Below are positions 23,618 to 31,532 of a stretch of 34,086 bases of DNA, piece by piece. Both the position numbers and the translations under genes were made by a program. This DNA comes from Synechococcales cyanobacterium S06 (GTDB lineage: Bacteria; Cyanobacteriota; Cyanobacteriia; Cyanobacteriales; JAABRE01): assembly GCA_011391125.1 (NCBI GenBank), contig JAABRE010000051.1:1-34086 (forward strand), written 5' to 3'. Within the stretch, counting starts at the first letter, position 1; every line of letters begins with the position of its first letter. The notes below the pieces were generated by a model. The model saw nothing but the letters and a program-made list of their open reading frames with translations, searched no databases and had not been told where the DNA came from.

Positions 23618-23663
23618 TAATATATCTCATTCATAAACTTAAATGTGATATATTAATTATAAT
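23618..23663 (+). promoter_or_regulatory. Inverted repeat and -10 between the cyclase and AEC genes
   Basis: TAATATATCTCA (23618-23629) pairs with TGTGATATATTA (23644-23655) with one mismatch near the inner end. A TATAAT follows at 23658-23663, about 60 bp before the AEC start codon. The symmetric site just upstream of a -10 could be an operator. The rest of the 316-bp gap 23406-23721 shows no gene. Confidence 0.4.
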
Positions 23664-23721
23664 ACTAAAATCTCTCTAGTTTTTGGCTTAGTTTTACTCA
23701 TAAAATAACAAAAAAATTTCA

Positions 23722-24639
23722 ATGATTGAACAATTATTGCCCTTGTATGCAAAACTAATTAGTGGTGTCCTTTTAGGTTGGTATTTAGGCAAAAAATTGC
23801 CAGCTAAAATACCATTTCTGATCGGAAAATCGCTGTTTTGGGTGGGTATTCCGATTAGTATTATTGCCTTTTTAAGGGGTGCAGAATTAACGGGGAAAAT
23901 TTGGATTGCACCAATCATTGCTTGGGTGGCTATGTTATTAGGAATTTTGGCCTCTTTTCTATTTATAAAAAGGCAAAAAATGGAGTTAAATAAAACATCT
24001 CAGGGTAGTTTTTTGCTGACTTCAATGATTGGAAATACTGGTTATTTAGGTTATCCCATAATTCTCGCAGTTGTGGGGGAAAAATACTTTGCTTATGCCT
24101 TATTTTATGACATTTTAGGGAGTATGTTAGGAGCTTATAGTTTAGGAGTCTTTATAGCCGCTTATTTTGGCAATGAAGGAGAAGAAAGTACACTTAAATT
24201 AGTTCTAACCATGTTTCAAAATCCCACTTTGTGGGCGTTATTTTTTGGTTTATCTTTTAAAAGTTATCCCTTACCTCAACTATTAGAAACATTTTTAAAT
24301 AATTTTGCTTGGGGAATGATTGCCCTCGCTTTAATGTTAATTGGAATGCGTTTAAGTCAGATTAAATCCTGGTCAAATCTTCGCTTATCTTCTGCTAGTT
24401 TAGCTATTAAAATGTTAATCATTCCCTTAATTTTAGGCTTAATACTTGGACTGATTGGTATTACAGATAAACCACAATTAGTCATAGTTTTACAAATGGC
24501 TATGCCCCCAGCTTTTGCAACTTTAGTTATTACTGAAGCTTTTAATTTAGACAAAGAATTAACCGTAACAAGTTTAGCTCTTGGTTCACTTTTAATCCTC
24601 TTAACTTTACCTTTTTGGTTACTATTATTTGGTAATTAA
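23722..24639 (+). CDS. AEC-family transporter (auxin efflux carrier type)
   Basis: This 305-residue integral membrane protein has about ten hydrophobic segments. The N-terminus LPLYAKLISGVLLGWYLGKKLP, the central GSFLLTSMIGNTGYLGYPIILAVVG block with its conserved Asn, and LQMAMPPAFATLVITEAFNLD near the end are typical of AEC proteins, which fall in the bile/arsenite/riboflavin transporter superfamily. Bacterial members export or import small organic acids such as malate; the substrate here is unknown. The gene ends in a strong hairpin shared with the convergent Rieske gene. Confidence 0.85.
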   Translation: MIEQLLPLYAKLISGVLLGWYLGKKLPAKIPFLIGKSLFWVGIPISIIAFLRGAELTGKIWIAPIIAWVAMLLGILASFLFIKRQKMELNKTSQGSFLLTSMIGNTGYLGYPIILAVVGEKYFAYALFYDILGSMLGAYSLGVFIAAYFGNEGEESTLKLVLTMFQNPTLWALFFGLSFKSYPLPQLLETFLNNFAWGMIALALMLIGMRLSQIKSWSNLRLSSASLAIKMLIIPLILGLILGLIGITDKPQLVIVLQMAMPPAFATLVITEAFNLDKELTVTSLALGSLLILLTLPFWLLLFGN

Positions 24640-24675
24640 ATAGTAGTGGTAATTCTGGAATTACCACTACTATTT
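24638..24675. terminator. Bidirectional terminator between the AEC and Rieske genes
   Basis: AAATAGTAGTGGTAATT (24638-24654) and AATTACCACTACTATTT (24659-24675) are perfect 17-bp arms with a 4-base CTGG loop. The outer A and T runs give a T tract in both directions. It lies exactly between the two convergent genes. Confidence 0.85.
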
Positions 24676-24694
24676 CTGTTTATCTTATTAACTG

Positions 24695-25138
24695 TTAAAC
24701 TTTAACTAAAATTGAGCCATTTTCCTCTTTAACTTCATAGACTGCTAAGGCTTCCTTTGCTGGACCTTTAATAACTTTGCCATTAGTTGAAAACACTGAA
24801 CCATGACAATCACAATTAATTGAACTAGCCGTTTTATCCCAACCTACGGTACAACCGTTATGGGTACATTTTGAGTTTAAAGCAGCTAAACTTTTATCAG
24901 GTTTGACAATTACAATTACGTTATTTTTAGCGTCTAAAAGATAACCTTCTTGTGCTAATTTTGCGGCAGTTCCTATGGTCAAAAAAGGAGCATTGTTTGG
25001 AGCTATTTCGGTATTTTTTGACTCGGTTTCTTCTACTGTATCGGAATTAGGAGGAGCAGAACAAGCAGCGATTAAGACTGGCAAGTTTGTTGCTAACATT
25101 CCTACACCTACCCAACCTAAAAATTTACGACGATCCAT
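24695..25138 (-). CDS. Rieske [2Fe-2S] protein with Tat signal (PetC3-like)
   Basis: The 147-residue protein starts with a twin-arginine signal (MDRRKFLGWVGVGML) and a lipobox-like LIAAC (C26). Its Rieske domain has both boxes: CTHNGC (C91, H93, C96) and CDCHGS (C109, C111, H112). In the family C91, H93, C109 and H112 hold the cluster, and C96 and C111 form the disulfide. At this length it resembles the small PetC3-type Rieske proteins of cyanobacteria, placed in the plasma membrane, rather than the b6f subunit PetC1, which is longer and lies next to petA. The electron partner is not known. The linker at residues 28-50 is acidic and probably flexible. Confidence 0.85.
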   Translation of the reverse strand: MDRRKFLGWVGVGMLATNLPVLIAACSAPPNSDTVEETESKNTEIAPNNAPFLTIGTAAKLAQEGYLLDAKNNVIVIVKPDKSLAALNSKCTHNGCTVGWDKTASSINCDCHGSVFSTNGKVIKGPAKEALAVYEVKEENGSILVKV

Positions 25139-25332
25139 TTTTTTCCTTCACTCAAATATTATTTATTGTGTTATCCTACATAGTAACCTATTTTTGAAAA
25201 AATGCTAGTTTTGTCGATTAATTTTAGTAGAATTTAATAGTTACAATCTTTTGAATAGTAAACTTATTTTTACGATTACAATTAACCCAAAATTAATTAA
25301 AATATTATTAACATCAATTTCTCTCAGTTTTT

Positions 25333-27633
25333 ATGACCATGCAACAATTAAGAAATTTTCCAGTTTTAGATCAAATTTGGCAACGTTTGCAAAAATTGCC
25401 CAAACCTCAAACCGAAGAATCGGTTATTTTGCGTATTTTAGTACAAACTTTAGTCATAGTCGGAATTATTGCGACTGATGTGGCCGCTCAAACCACGATG
25501 AGTATTTGGGCAATTCCTTTAAGTATTGGGGGATCAACTTGGAGTTGGTATCGTCGAAAATACCGCAATATTACCACTAAATTTTTGATTGCGATGGGAA
25601 TGTTATTAACTTTACCGATATTTTTTGGTAATATTTTTGCTAACTTAAATGATACCCGTTTAGTGTTAGCAGAATTGTTAGTTCAATTGCAAGTTTTACA
25701 CAGTTTTGACTTACCTAGACGCAAAGATTTAGGCTATTCTATGGTCATAGGTTTAATTTTATTAGGTGTAGCTGGTACAGTTTCTCAAAGTTTAAATTTT
25801 GCTCCTTGGTTAATTCTATTTTTATTGATTGCTTTACCGGTTTTAATCTTAGATTATCGCTCTCGTTTAGGTTTAGAAAGTATTGATTATATCTGGTTAA
25901 ATCCTAAGTTTAATAAGTCGGGAAAAACGGCTCAAAATTTAAGAAAATATTCGCCAATTTCGCCTAAAAATTTAACTGTATTTTTCTTAATTGTGGTTCT
26001 ATTTGGTTTACTTATTTTTGCAATTATGCCCCGTTTTCCGGGTTATCAATTACAAAGTTTTCCCGTTAGTAGTCCGATGAATTTAGATAACCAAAATTTT
26101 AATGGTCAAAATCGAGGTATTGTTAACCCCGGATACGTAAAAGATGGCCTCGGAAGTGGTAATAATCAAGGAAAAGGGACGGGGGAAATTGATGGTACAT
26201 TTTATTATGGTTTTAATAATAAAATAAACCAAAATTTACGGGGAGAAATGGAACGAAAATTAGTCTTAAGGATTCGTTCACAAGCAGCGGGATTTTGGCG
26301 TGTCATGTCTTTTGATCATTATACTGGTCAAGGTTGGGAAGTTTCCCGAGAAGACCAATTACAATCTATCAAAAGAAGACCTTGGTCCTATCAATTTTAT
26401 CTCGGTATTCCGGCACTTAAATTACAGACCAAAAAAGTAATTCAAACCTATACTGCTGTTTCTGAATTACCGAATATTATTCCTAGTCTTTCTTATCCCG
26501 AAAGTGTTTATTTTCCTACTCCTGAAATCGGTCTTGATCCCGAAGACAGTTTGCGATCGCCTGCGGGATTATTGGAAGGTTTAACATATACGGTAGTTTC
26601 CCAAGTGCCTTATCGTAACAGAGAAAAAATAGGAACTGCTTCAGAAAATTATCCCGATAAAATTCGTAAACACTATTTAGAAATTCCGAAGGAAATAAAA
26701 GAAAAAGTAAAAAAACAAACCGAAGAATTACTCGCAAAATCAGCAAAACCTTTAAGCTCAACTTATGAAAAAACGTTATATTTAACCCAGGCAGTTAAAC
26801 AAACATATAGTATTCAACCTGAGCTACCTTTTCTCGCTGAAAATGATGATTTAGTTGAGAGTTTTTTGTTTAAATCTGGCGGTGGTTATCCCGATCATTT
26901 TGCCACTGTATTAACAGTAATGTTGCGATCAATTGGCATTCCTGCGCGCTTAACAGTCGGGTTTTCTTCGGGTCAATTTAACCCCTTTACCGGTTATTAT
27001 TTAGTACATAATACTGATGCTTACGCCTTAACAGAAGTCTATTTTCCTGAGTTTGGTTGGTTTACTTTTGATCCCATTCCGGGTCATGAAATTATCCCAC
27101 CGTCCATTGAAGAAGACAACACTTTTGGCGTTTTGGGGCAGTTTTGGCAGTGGATTGCTGGTTGGCTACCTTCTCCTGTAACTAGCTTTGTAGCGACTAT
27201 TTGGACTGCGATTACAGGCTTTTTATTCGCTATTATTGGTTGGTTCTGGGGCCTATTTTCAGGTAGTATTTTGGGCATTTTTGCCGGTTTAATTTTCTTA
27301 ACTGGTTTAGGATTTTTAGTTTGGTTAGGTTTCAATCAATTAAGTAGTTTAAGTTATCGTCTTCGTTTAGCAAAATTGCCTCCGATGGCCCGACTTTACG
27401 AACAAATGTTATTAGTTTTAAAGGAGAAAGGATACCCAAAAAATCCGGCTCAAACTCCCTTAGAATACGCCAAAAATTATCAAGATAAAAACGAAGCAAA
27501 GGCCGAAATTATCGCCGAAATTTGCCAAGCTTATGTTAGCTGGTTATATGGAAATAATCCCCAAAATCTGCCCTATTTACAACAACAATTAAAGGTTTTA
27601 AAACGCAGTTTAAACCGGTTAAAAACTAATTAA
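25333..27633 (+). CDS. TgpA-like DUF3488/transglutaminase-like membrane protein, catalytic site degenerate
   Basis: This 766-residue protein has an N-terminal membrane region of about six helices (residues 35-245, DUF3488/TgpA_N), a large extracytoplasmic part with the transglutaminase-like core at about 500-585, membrane helices at about 610-670, and a cytoplasmic DUF4129-like tail (LYEQMLLVLKEKGYPKNPAQTPLEYA). In active relatives the core reads GYCEHFA, DAHAW and FDPTP. Here it reads GYPDHFA (P520 for Cys), DAYAL (Y564 for His) and FDPIPG (D580 kept). Transglutaminase or protease chemistry by the known triad is thus not possible. The fold is otherwise well kept (TVMLRSIGIPARLTVGFSSG), so it may bind rather than cut. 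The start could be 25333 or the ATG at 25339. Confidence 0.85.
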   Translation: MTMQQLRNFPVLDQIWQRLQKLPKPQTEESVILRILVQTLVIVGIIATDVAAQTTMSIWAIPLSIGGSTWSWYRRKYRNITTKFLIAMGMLLTLPIFFGNIFANLNDTRLVLAELLVQLQVLHSFDLPRRKDLGYSMVIGLILLGVAGTVSQSLNFAPWLILFLLIALPVLILDYRSRLGLESIDYIWLNPKFNKSGKTAQNLRKYSPISPKNLTVFFLIVVLFGLLIFAIMPRFPGYQLQSFPVSSPMNLDNQNFNGQNRGIVNPGYVKDGLGSGNNQGKGTGEIDGTFYYGFNNKINQNLRGEMERKLVLRIRSQAAGFWRVMSFDHYTGQGWEVSREDQLQSIKRRPWSYQFYLGIPALKLQTKKVIQTYTAVSELPNIIPSLSYPESVYFPTPEIGLDPEDSLRSPAGLLEGLTYTVVSQVPYRNREKIGTASENYPDKIRKHYLEIPKEIKEKVKKQTEELLAKSAKPLSSTYEKTLYLTQAVKQTYSIQPELPFLAENDDLVESFLFKSGGGYPDHFATVLTVMLRSIGIPARLTVGFSSGQFNPFTGYYLVHNTDAYALTEVYFPEFGWFTFDPIPGHEIIPPSIEEDNTFGVLGQFWQWIAGWLPSPVTSFVATIWTAITGFLFAIIGWFWGLFSGSILGIFAGLIFLTGLGFLVWLGFNQLSSLSYRLRLAKLPPMARLYEQMLLVLKEKGYPKNPAQTPLEYAKNYQDKNEAKAEIIAEICQAYVSWLYGNNPQNLPYLQQQLKVLKRSLNRLKTN

Positions 27634-27819
27634 TCTTGTTAAATTCGGATTTTTCAGCGTTGAAAATTAACTTAAAAATAATTGGAAAAAATACGCTCAT
27701 GTCAATTAATAATTAACAATTTCTTCCTCTTGGCTTGAAAAGATGAATTATTCTTATCAAGCCATCTTATTGAGGATAGGCTTTACAACCTTTTTTTCTG
27801 GTCAATTATCATTAATTTT

Positions 27820-28431
27820 TTATCGTCGTAAATTCTCTAACCAAACTTTAAGATTACCCCACCATAAATGTGGACTATCTTCAGGTTTATATTTAATATT
27901 ATACATGGAAATAATCAAGGGAATTCCGCCCACTTTAGCCACCATTAAACCATGTATTAACACACTAATTAATAATAATAACCAGGCCAATAAATGTACA
28001 TAATAAGCCAAATGATTTAATTCTTTATTCGGCAGCCAATCTTCAGATTGAAACTTCCCAGAAATAGCGGCTAAACTAACACTAACTAAGGCTAAAGTAT
28101 TAACAAAACGGTGGACATTATACCACCATTTCGGCTGATTTATTTGCTTAGTTAAATCCTTAATTTGATTAAGTTGAATTAATCTTTTTTTACCTTTAAT
28201 TAAACAATAAGCAAGAAATAAAGGTAAAATTACAAAAAATAGGAAAAATCCGAAAGTACCATGAATATCAATTAAAGTGCGATTTTCCTTAGTTAATCCT
28301 AAACCGCCAAATCTACCGTCATAACTGTCATAGACCAAAAAACCAGTTACTAATGCGCCAATTACTAAGAAACCATTAATGCTATGTAATATTCTTAACA
28401 GTAAAGGTTGATAGGGAATTTGTCGAGACAT
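27820..28431 (-). CDS. b-type cytochrome membrane protein (cytochrome b561/b6-like)
   Basis: The 203-residue protein starts at MSRQIPYQPLLLRILHSING and has four membrane helices. Each helix has a histidine in a heme-ligand-like position: LRILHSINGF, IDIHGTFGFF, YNVHRFVNTL, and YYVHLLAW with LIHGLMVAK. This is the pattern of di-heme cytochromes of the b561/hydrogenase b-subunit group. It probably passes electrons across or within a membrane; the donor and acceptor are not shown by the context. It converges with the TgpA-like gene (187-bp gap with an AATTAATAATTAACAATT module). Confidence 0.75.
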   Translation of the reverse strand: MSRQIPYQPLLLRILHSINGFLVIGALVTGFLVYDSYDGRFGGLGLTKENRTLIDIHGTFGFFLFFVILPLFLAYCLIKGKKRLIQLNQIKDLTKQINQPKWWYNVHRFVNTLALVSVSLAAISGKFQSEDWLPNKELNHLAYYVHLLAWLLLLISVLIHGLMVAKVGGIPLIISMYNIKYKPEDSPHLWWGNLKVWLENLRR

Positions 28432-28466
28432 AAGCAATTTTTTCCGTATTTTAAATTGGTAGGATC

Positions 28467-28547
28467 AGGGCAACCACAAGAGTTGCCCCCTACAGTGGCC
28501 CCTGGGTAGGTATTGTAGGGATAGGTCTTGTACCTATCCTCCCCTAC
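28467..28547. repeat. Two dispersed-repeat hairpins upstream of the b-type cytochrome gene
   Basis: GGGCAAC/GTTGCCC (28468-28488) and GTAGGGATAGGT/ACCTATCCTCCCCTAC (28515-28547) are hairpins of the GTAGGGG...CCCCTAC type scattered through cyanobacterial genomes. They fill most of the gap 28432-28600. Confidence 0.55.
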
Positions 28548-28600
28548 GAAAGCAGGGTGTTTTCATTCTCTTTTTTTGGGTAACATCTCTACTCCACGGG

Positions 28601-28810
28601 TTAATAACTGTCGTTATCCGCAATATTAACCATGGTTAAACGGTTGTTCGCTTGATAGAGTCTATCGGCAATTTTTTGTCGCCATTCTAAACTCACTTTT
28701 TGATTTGCCAAAATTTCCTGTGCTTGTTGGCGATATAAAGCATTGGTAGTTACGTCTGCTTGTTCCAACAAACTGAGATTTTCATAAACGGTTTCGGGAG
28801 AAATCGACAT
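28601..28810 (-). CDS. Small conserved protein of unknown function
   Basis: This 69-residue, soluble, mostly helical protein (MSISPETVYENLSLLEQADV, then ALYRQQAQEILANQKVSLEWRQKIADRLYQANNRLTM) has no membrane segment or Cys. The regular helix pattern and the Ala/Gln/Leu make-up look like a real gene, with GAGGAC upstream of the ATG. It lies between gltD and the b-type cytochrome on the same strand, 139 bp after gltD. I do not recognise a function. Confidence 0.6.
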   Translation of the reverse strand: MSISPETVYENLSLLEQADVTTNALYRQQAQEILANQKVSLEWRQKIADRLYQANNRLTMVNIADNDSY

Positions 28811-28949
28811 AAATCAAATGTCCTCATTAAATAATCTTGAAAATTAATAGCAATGTAACAGTAATACTAGGTAAAAAGTAATTATTTAATGGTTTAAATC
28901 TATTACTTATTACTTATTACTTATTCTTTATTACCTTTTAGTTTTCCCC

Positions 28950-30428
28950 TTAAGGAAGTTCGGTAACACCCATCAAATGGCGATCGCACTCACGAGCCAC
29001 TCCCCTGCCTTCATTGAAAGCCCAGACAACTAAGCTTTGACCACGGCGACAATCTCCCGCCGCAAAAACTCCCGGAATACTGGTTTGATATTGGTCGTAT
29101 TCCGCTTTTACATTACCTCGGGGGTCTTTTTCCACACCCAAACTGTCCAATAAAGGTTGTTCTGGTCCGAGGAAACCCATGGCTAATAAAACTAATTGGG
29201 TGGGGACAACTTTTTCTGTACCGGGAATAGGTTTAGGAATAAAGCGGCCTTGGTCATCTTTTTGCCACTCAACTTCAACGGTATGAACAGCTTTCACGTG
29301 GCCATTGTCATCCCCTTCAAATTTGGTTGCGGTGGTGGTATAGACCCGAGGATCAGCGCCGAATTTGGCGGCCGCTTCTTCTTGGCCGTAGTCCATTTTA
29401 TAGACTTTGGGCCATTCAGGCCAAGGGTTATTCGCTGCTCTCTCCAGAGGCGGTTGAGGCATAATTTCAATTTGGGTGACGCTATGGCAACCATGACGAA
29501 TTGATGTACCTACGCAGTCGGTCCCCGTGTCACCACCACCAATGATTACTACGTCTTTACCTTGCGCCGAAATGCAGTCGTTGGTTTTGTCTAAAACGGC
29601 CTTGGTATTGGCGGTTAAAAAGTCCATCGCGAAGTAAATTCCCTTTAAATCCCGCCCCTCAATGGGTAAATCTCGCGGTTTGGTTGCCCCCGTACATAAG
29701 ATCACAGAATCAAACTCTTTGAGCAATTGTTCTGCGGGCAAGTCTTTGCCAATTTCCGTATTGCAGACAAACTTGATTCCTTCTGCTTCCAATACTTGCA
29801 ATCGACGTAACACTACTTCTTCTTTGTCCAGTTTCATGTTCGGGATTCCGTACATTAACAGGCCTCCGGGGCGATCGGCTCTTTCATAGACGGTTACTTC
29901 ATGTCCCGCTTGGTTAAGTTGAGCTGCTGCTGCTAATCCCGCCGGTCCTGAGCCGATTACAGCAACTTTTTTGCCGGTACGTTTGGCAGGAACTTGCGGA
30001 GTGATCCAACCTTCTTCCCAACCTTTATCAATGATGGAACATTCGATATTTTTGATGGTCACGGGGGGATTATTAATCCCCAAAACGCAAGAACCCTCAC
30101 AGGGAGCGGGACACACCCGTCCGGTAAATTCGGGGAAATTGTTGGTTTTGTGGAGGCGATCTAGTGCTTCGCGCCACAAACCGCGATATACTAAGTCATT
30201 AAATTCGGGGATTAAATTGTTGATGGGGCAGCCACTAGCCATCCCACTGATTACGCTCCCAGTATGACAAAACGGTGTACCGCAGTCCATACAACGAGCT
30301 GCTTGGTTTTTGAGTTTTTCTTCAGGAAAGTGGATGTGAAACTCATCCCAGTTGCGAATGCGATCGCTGGGTGCAACTTCTGAAGGTAATTCGCGAAGAT
30401 ACTCTAAAAATCCGGTCGGTTTTCCCAT
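28950..30428 (-). CDS. gltD: Glutamate synthase small (beta) subunit
   Basis: GltD supplies electrons from NAD(P)H through FAD and iron-sulfur centres to the large subunit GltB, which makes glutamate from glutamine and 2-oxoglutarate. The 492-residue protein is the usual length. N-terminal cysteines for the [4Fe-4S] clusters occur in [12 protein letters not shown] with SGCP, and in [15 protein letters not shown]. The FAD site is [17 protein letters not shown], and the NADPH site is [16 protein letters not shown]. The C-terminal [18 protein letters not shown] closes the FAD domain. gltB is not adjacent. The 254-bp upstream gap has a TGTATT/AATACA symmetric site at 30466-30486, but its spacing is not that of an NtcA box. 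Confidence 0.95.
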   Translation of the reverse strand: MGKPTGFLEYLRELPSEVAPSDRIRNWDEFHIHFPEEKLKNQAARCMDCGTPFCHTGSVISGMASGCPINNLIPEFNDLVYRGLWREALDRLHKTNNFPEFTGRVCPAPCEGSCVLGINNPPVTIKNIECSIIDKGWEEGWITPQVPAKRTGKKVAVIGSGPAGLAAAAQLNQAGHEVTVYERADRPGGLLMYGIPNMKLDKEEVVLRRLQVLEAEGIKFVCNTEIGKDLPAEQLLKEFDSVILCTGATKPRDLPIEGRDLKGIYFAMDFLTANTKAVLDKTNDCISAQGKDVVIIGGGDTGTDCVGTSIRHGCHSVTQIEIMPQPPLERAANNPWPEWPKVYKMDYGQEEAAAKFGADPRVYTTTATKFEGDDNGHVKAVHTVEVEWQKDDQGRFIPKPIPGTEKVVPTQLVLLAMGFLGPEQPLLDSLGVEKDPRGNVKAEYDQYQTSIPGVFAAGDCRRGQSLVVWAFNEGRGVARECDRHLMGVTELP

Positions 30429-30682
30429 AATTATTTCCTTAAGATCAAATTTTACTGAAATTAACTGTATTTATTAGAATAATACAAAATCTCTAATTAT
30501 TAGTGAGTTAATTCCTAACAACTCTTAACATTTAGTTGCTAATTCTAACTATTGATGAGCTTTATGATCTTGAGTTTGGTTAAGAAATTGTACATTGTGA
30601 TTAACAAAAATTTTTCTAAATCTAAAAATATCCTAATTTTTTTTTGCTAGTATTATTAATAAAAATAGAGGTTAAATTTATT

Positions 30683-31486
30683 ATGAATTATCCATTTCCG
30701 GGGATGAATCCCTATTTAGAAAACCCTGATTTATGGTCTGAATTACACCATCGGTTGATTACGGCGATCGCCATTGCGATCGCCCCGTCTCTTAGTCAAC
30801 AATACCGGGTTGCTATTGAAAAACGCACCTACATGAGTCTTCCTGAAGAGTCTCTGTTAATTGGGATTCCAGACGTTTCGGTCATTGCTACCAGTGTGAA
30901 AACACCGGTCACGAAGTCAAATTCAGCCGTAATGACTTTACCTGCCAAGACAGAAACGGAGACCGAAATTCAAACAGTAACTTTACCAATACCAATAGAA
31001 ATAAAAGAAGCTTATTTAGAAATAAAAGAGATTGCAACTGGTAGAGTAATTACAGTAATTGAGGTACTTTCTCCTACTAATAAAAAGAAAGGAAAGGGAT
31101 TAAATGCTTATTTAGAAAAGCGAGAAAACGTGTTAATGAGTTACACTAATTTAATTGAGATTGACTTACTTAGAAGTGGTCAAATGATGCCAATTTTAGG
31201 TGATTTTACGGCTACAGATTATCGCATTTTAATAGCTAGGTCAAAACGTCTTCCCCGTGCGGATTTATTGGGTTTTAATCTTAGTAATAGCATTCCTTCC
31301 TTTAAAATTCCCTTACAAAGAGATGATGAAGAACCTGTAGTAAATTTACAAAATTTATTACAGGAAATCTATGAACAAGCGAGGTTTTATTTAACCTTAG
31401 ATTATAGCCAAGAACCACCCATAAAATTATCCGAGGAGGAGCAAATTTGGCTAGATAATTTATTAAAAGAAAAAGGATTAAGATAG
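30683..31486 (+). CDS. DUF4058 family protein
   Basis: The 267-residue protein starts at MNYPFPGMNPYLENPDLWSELHHRLI, the hallmark of DUF4058; an upstream alternative start has no family support. Other conserved parts are YRVAIEKRTYMSLPEESLLIGIPDVSVI, the TVIEVLSPTNKKKGKGLNAYLEKREN core, and LDYSQEPPIKLSEEEQIWLDNLLKEKGLR at the end. The IEVLSPTNK core, with a Glu and Lys, resembles a PD-(D/E)XK nuclease site, as in the Uma2 family, but no activity is known to me. The family is abundant in cyanobacteria. It is divergent from gltD and converges with the second MmeI-like gene 46 bp away. Two HIP1 sites lie near its start. Confidence 0.85.
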   Translation: MNYPFPGMNPYLENPDLWSELHHRLITAIAIAIAPSLSQQYRVAIEKRTYMSLPEESLLIGIPDVSVIATSVKTPVTKSNSAVMTLPAKTETETEIQTVTLPIPIEIKEAYLEIKEIATGRVITVIEVLSPTNKKKGKGLNAYLEKRENVLMSYTNLIEIDLLRSGQMMPILGDFTATDYRILIARSKRLPRADLLGFNLSNSIPSFKIPLQRDDEEPVVNLQNLLQEIYEQARFYLTLDYSQEPPIKLSEEEQIWLDNLLKEKGLR

Positions 31487-31532
31487 AAATTTCTGTGAGG
31501 ATCAATTCAGGAATTACCACCACAAAATGAAC

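Noticed and set aside
30466-30486. Possible NtcA site upstream of gltD
   Set aside because: The symmetric TGTATT/AATACA gives GTA-N13-TAC, not the GTA-N8-TAC spacing NtcA needs.
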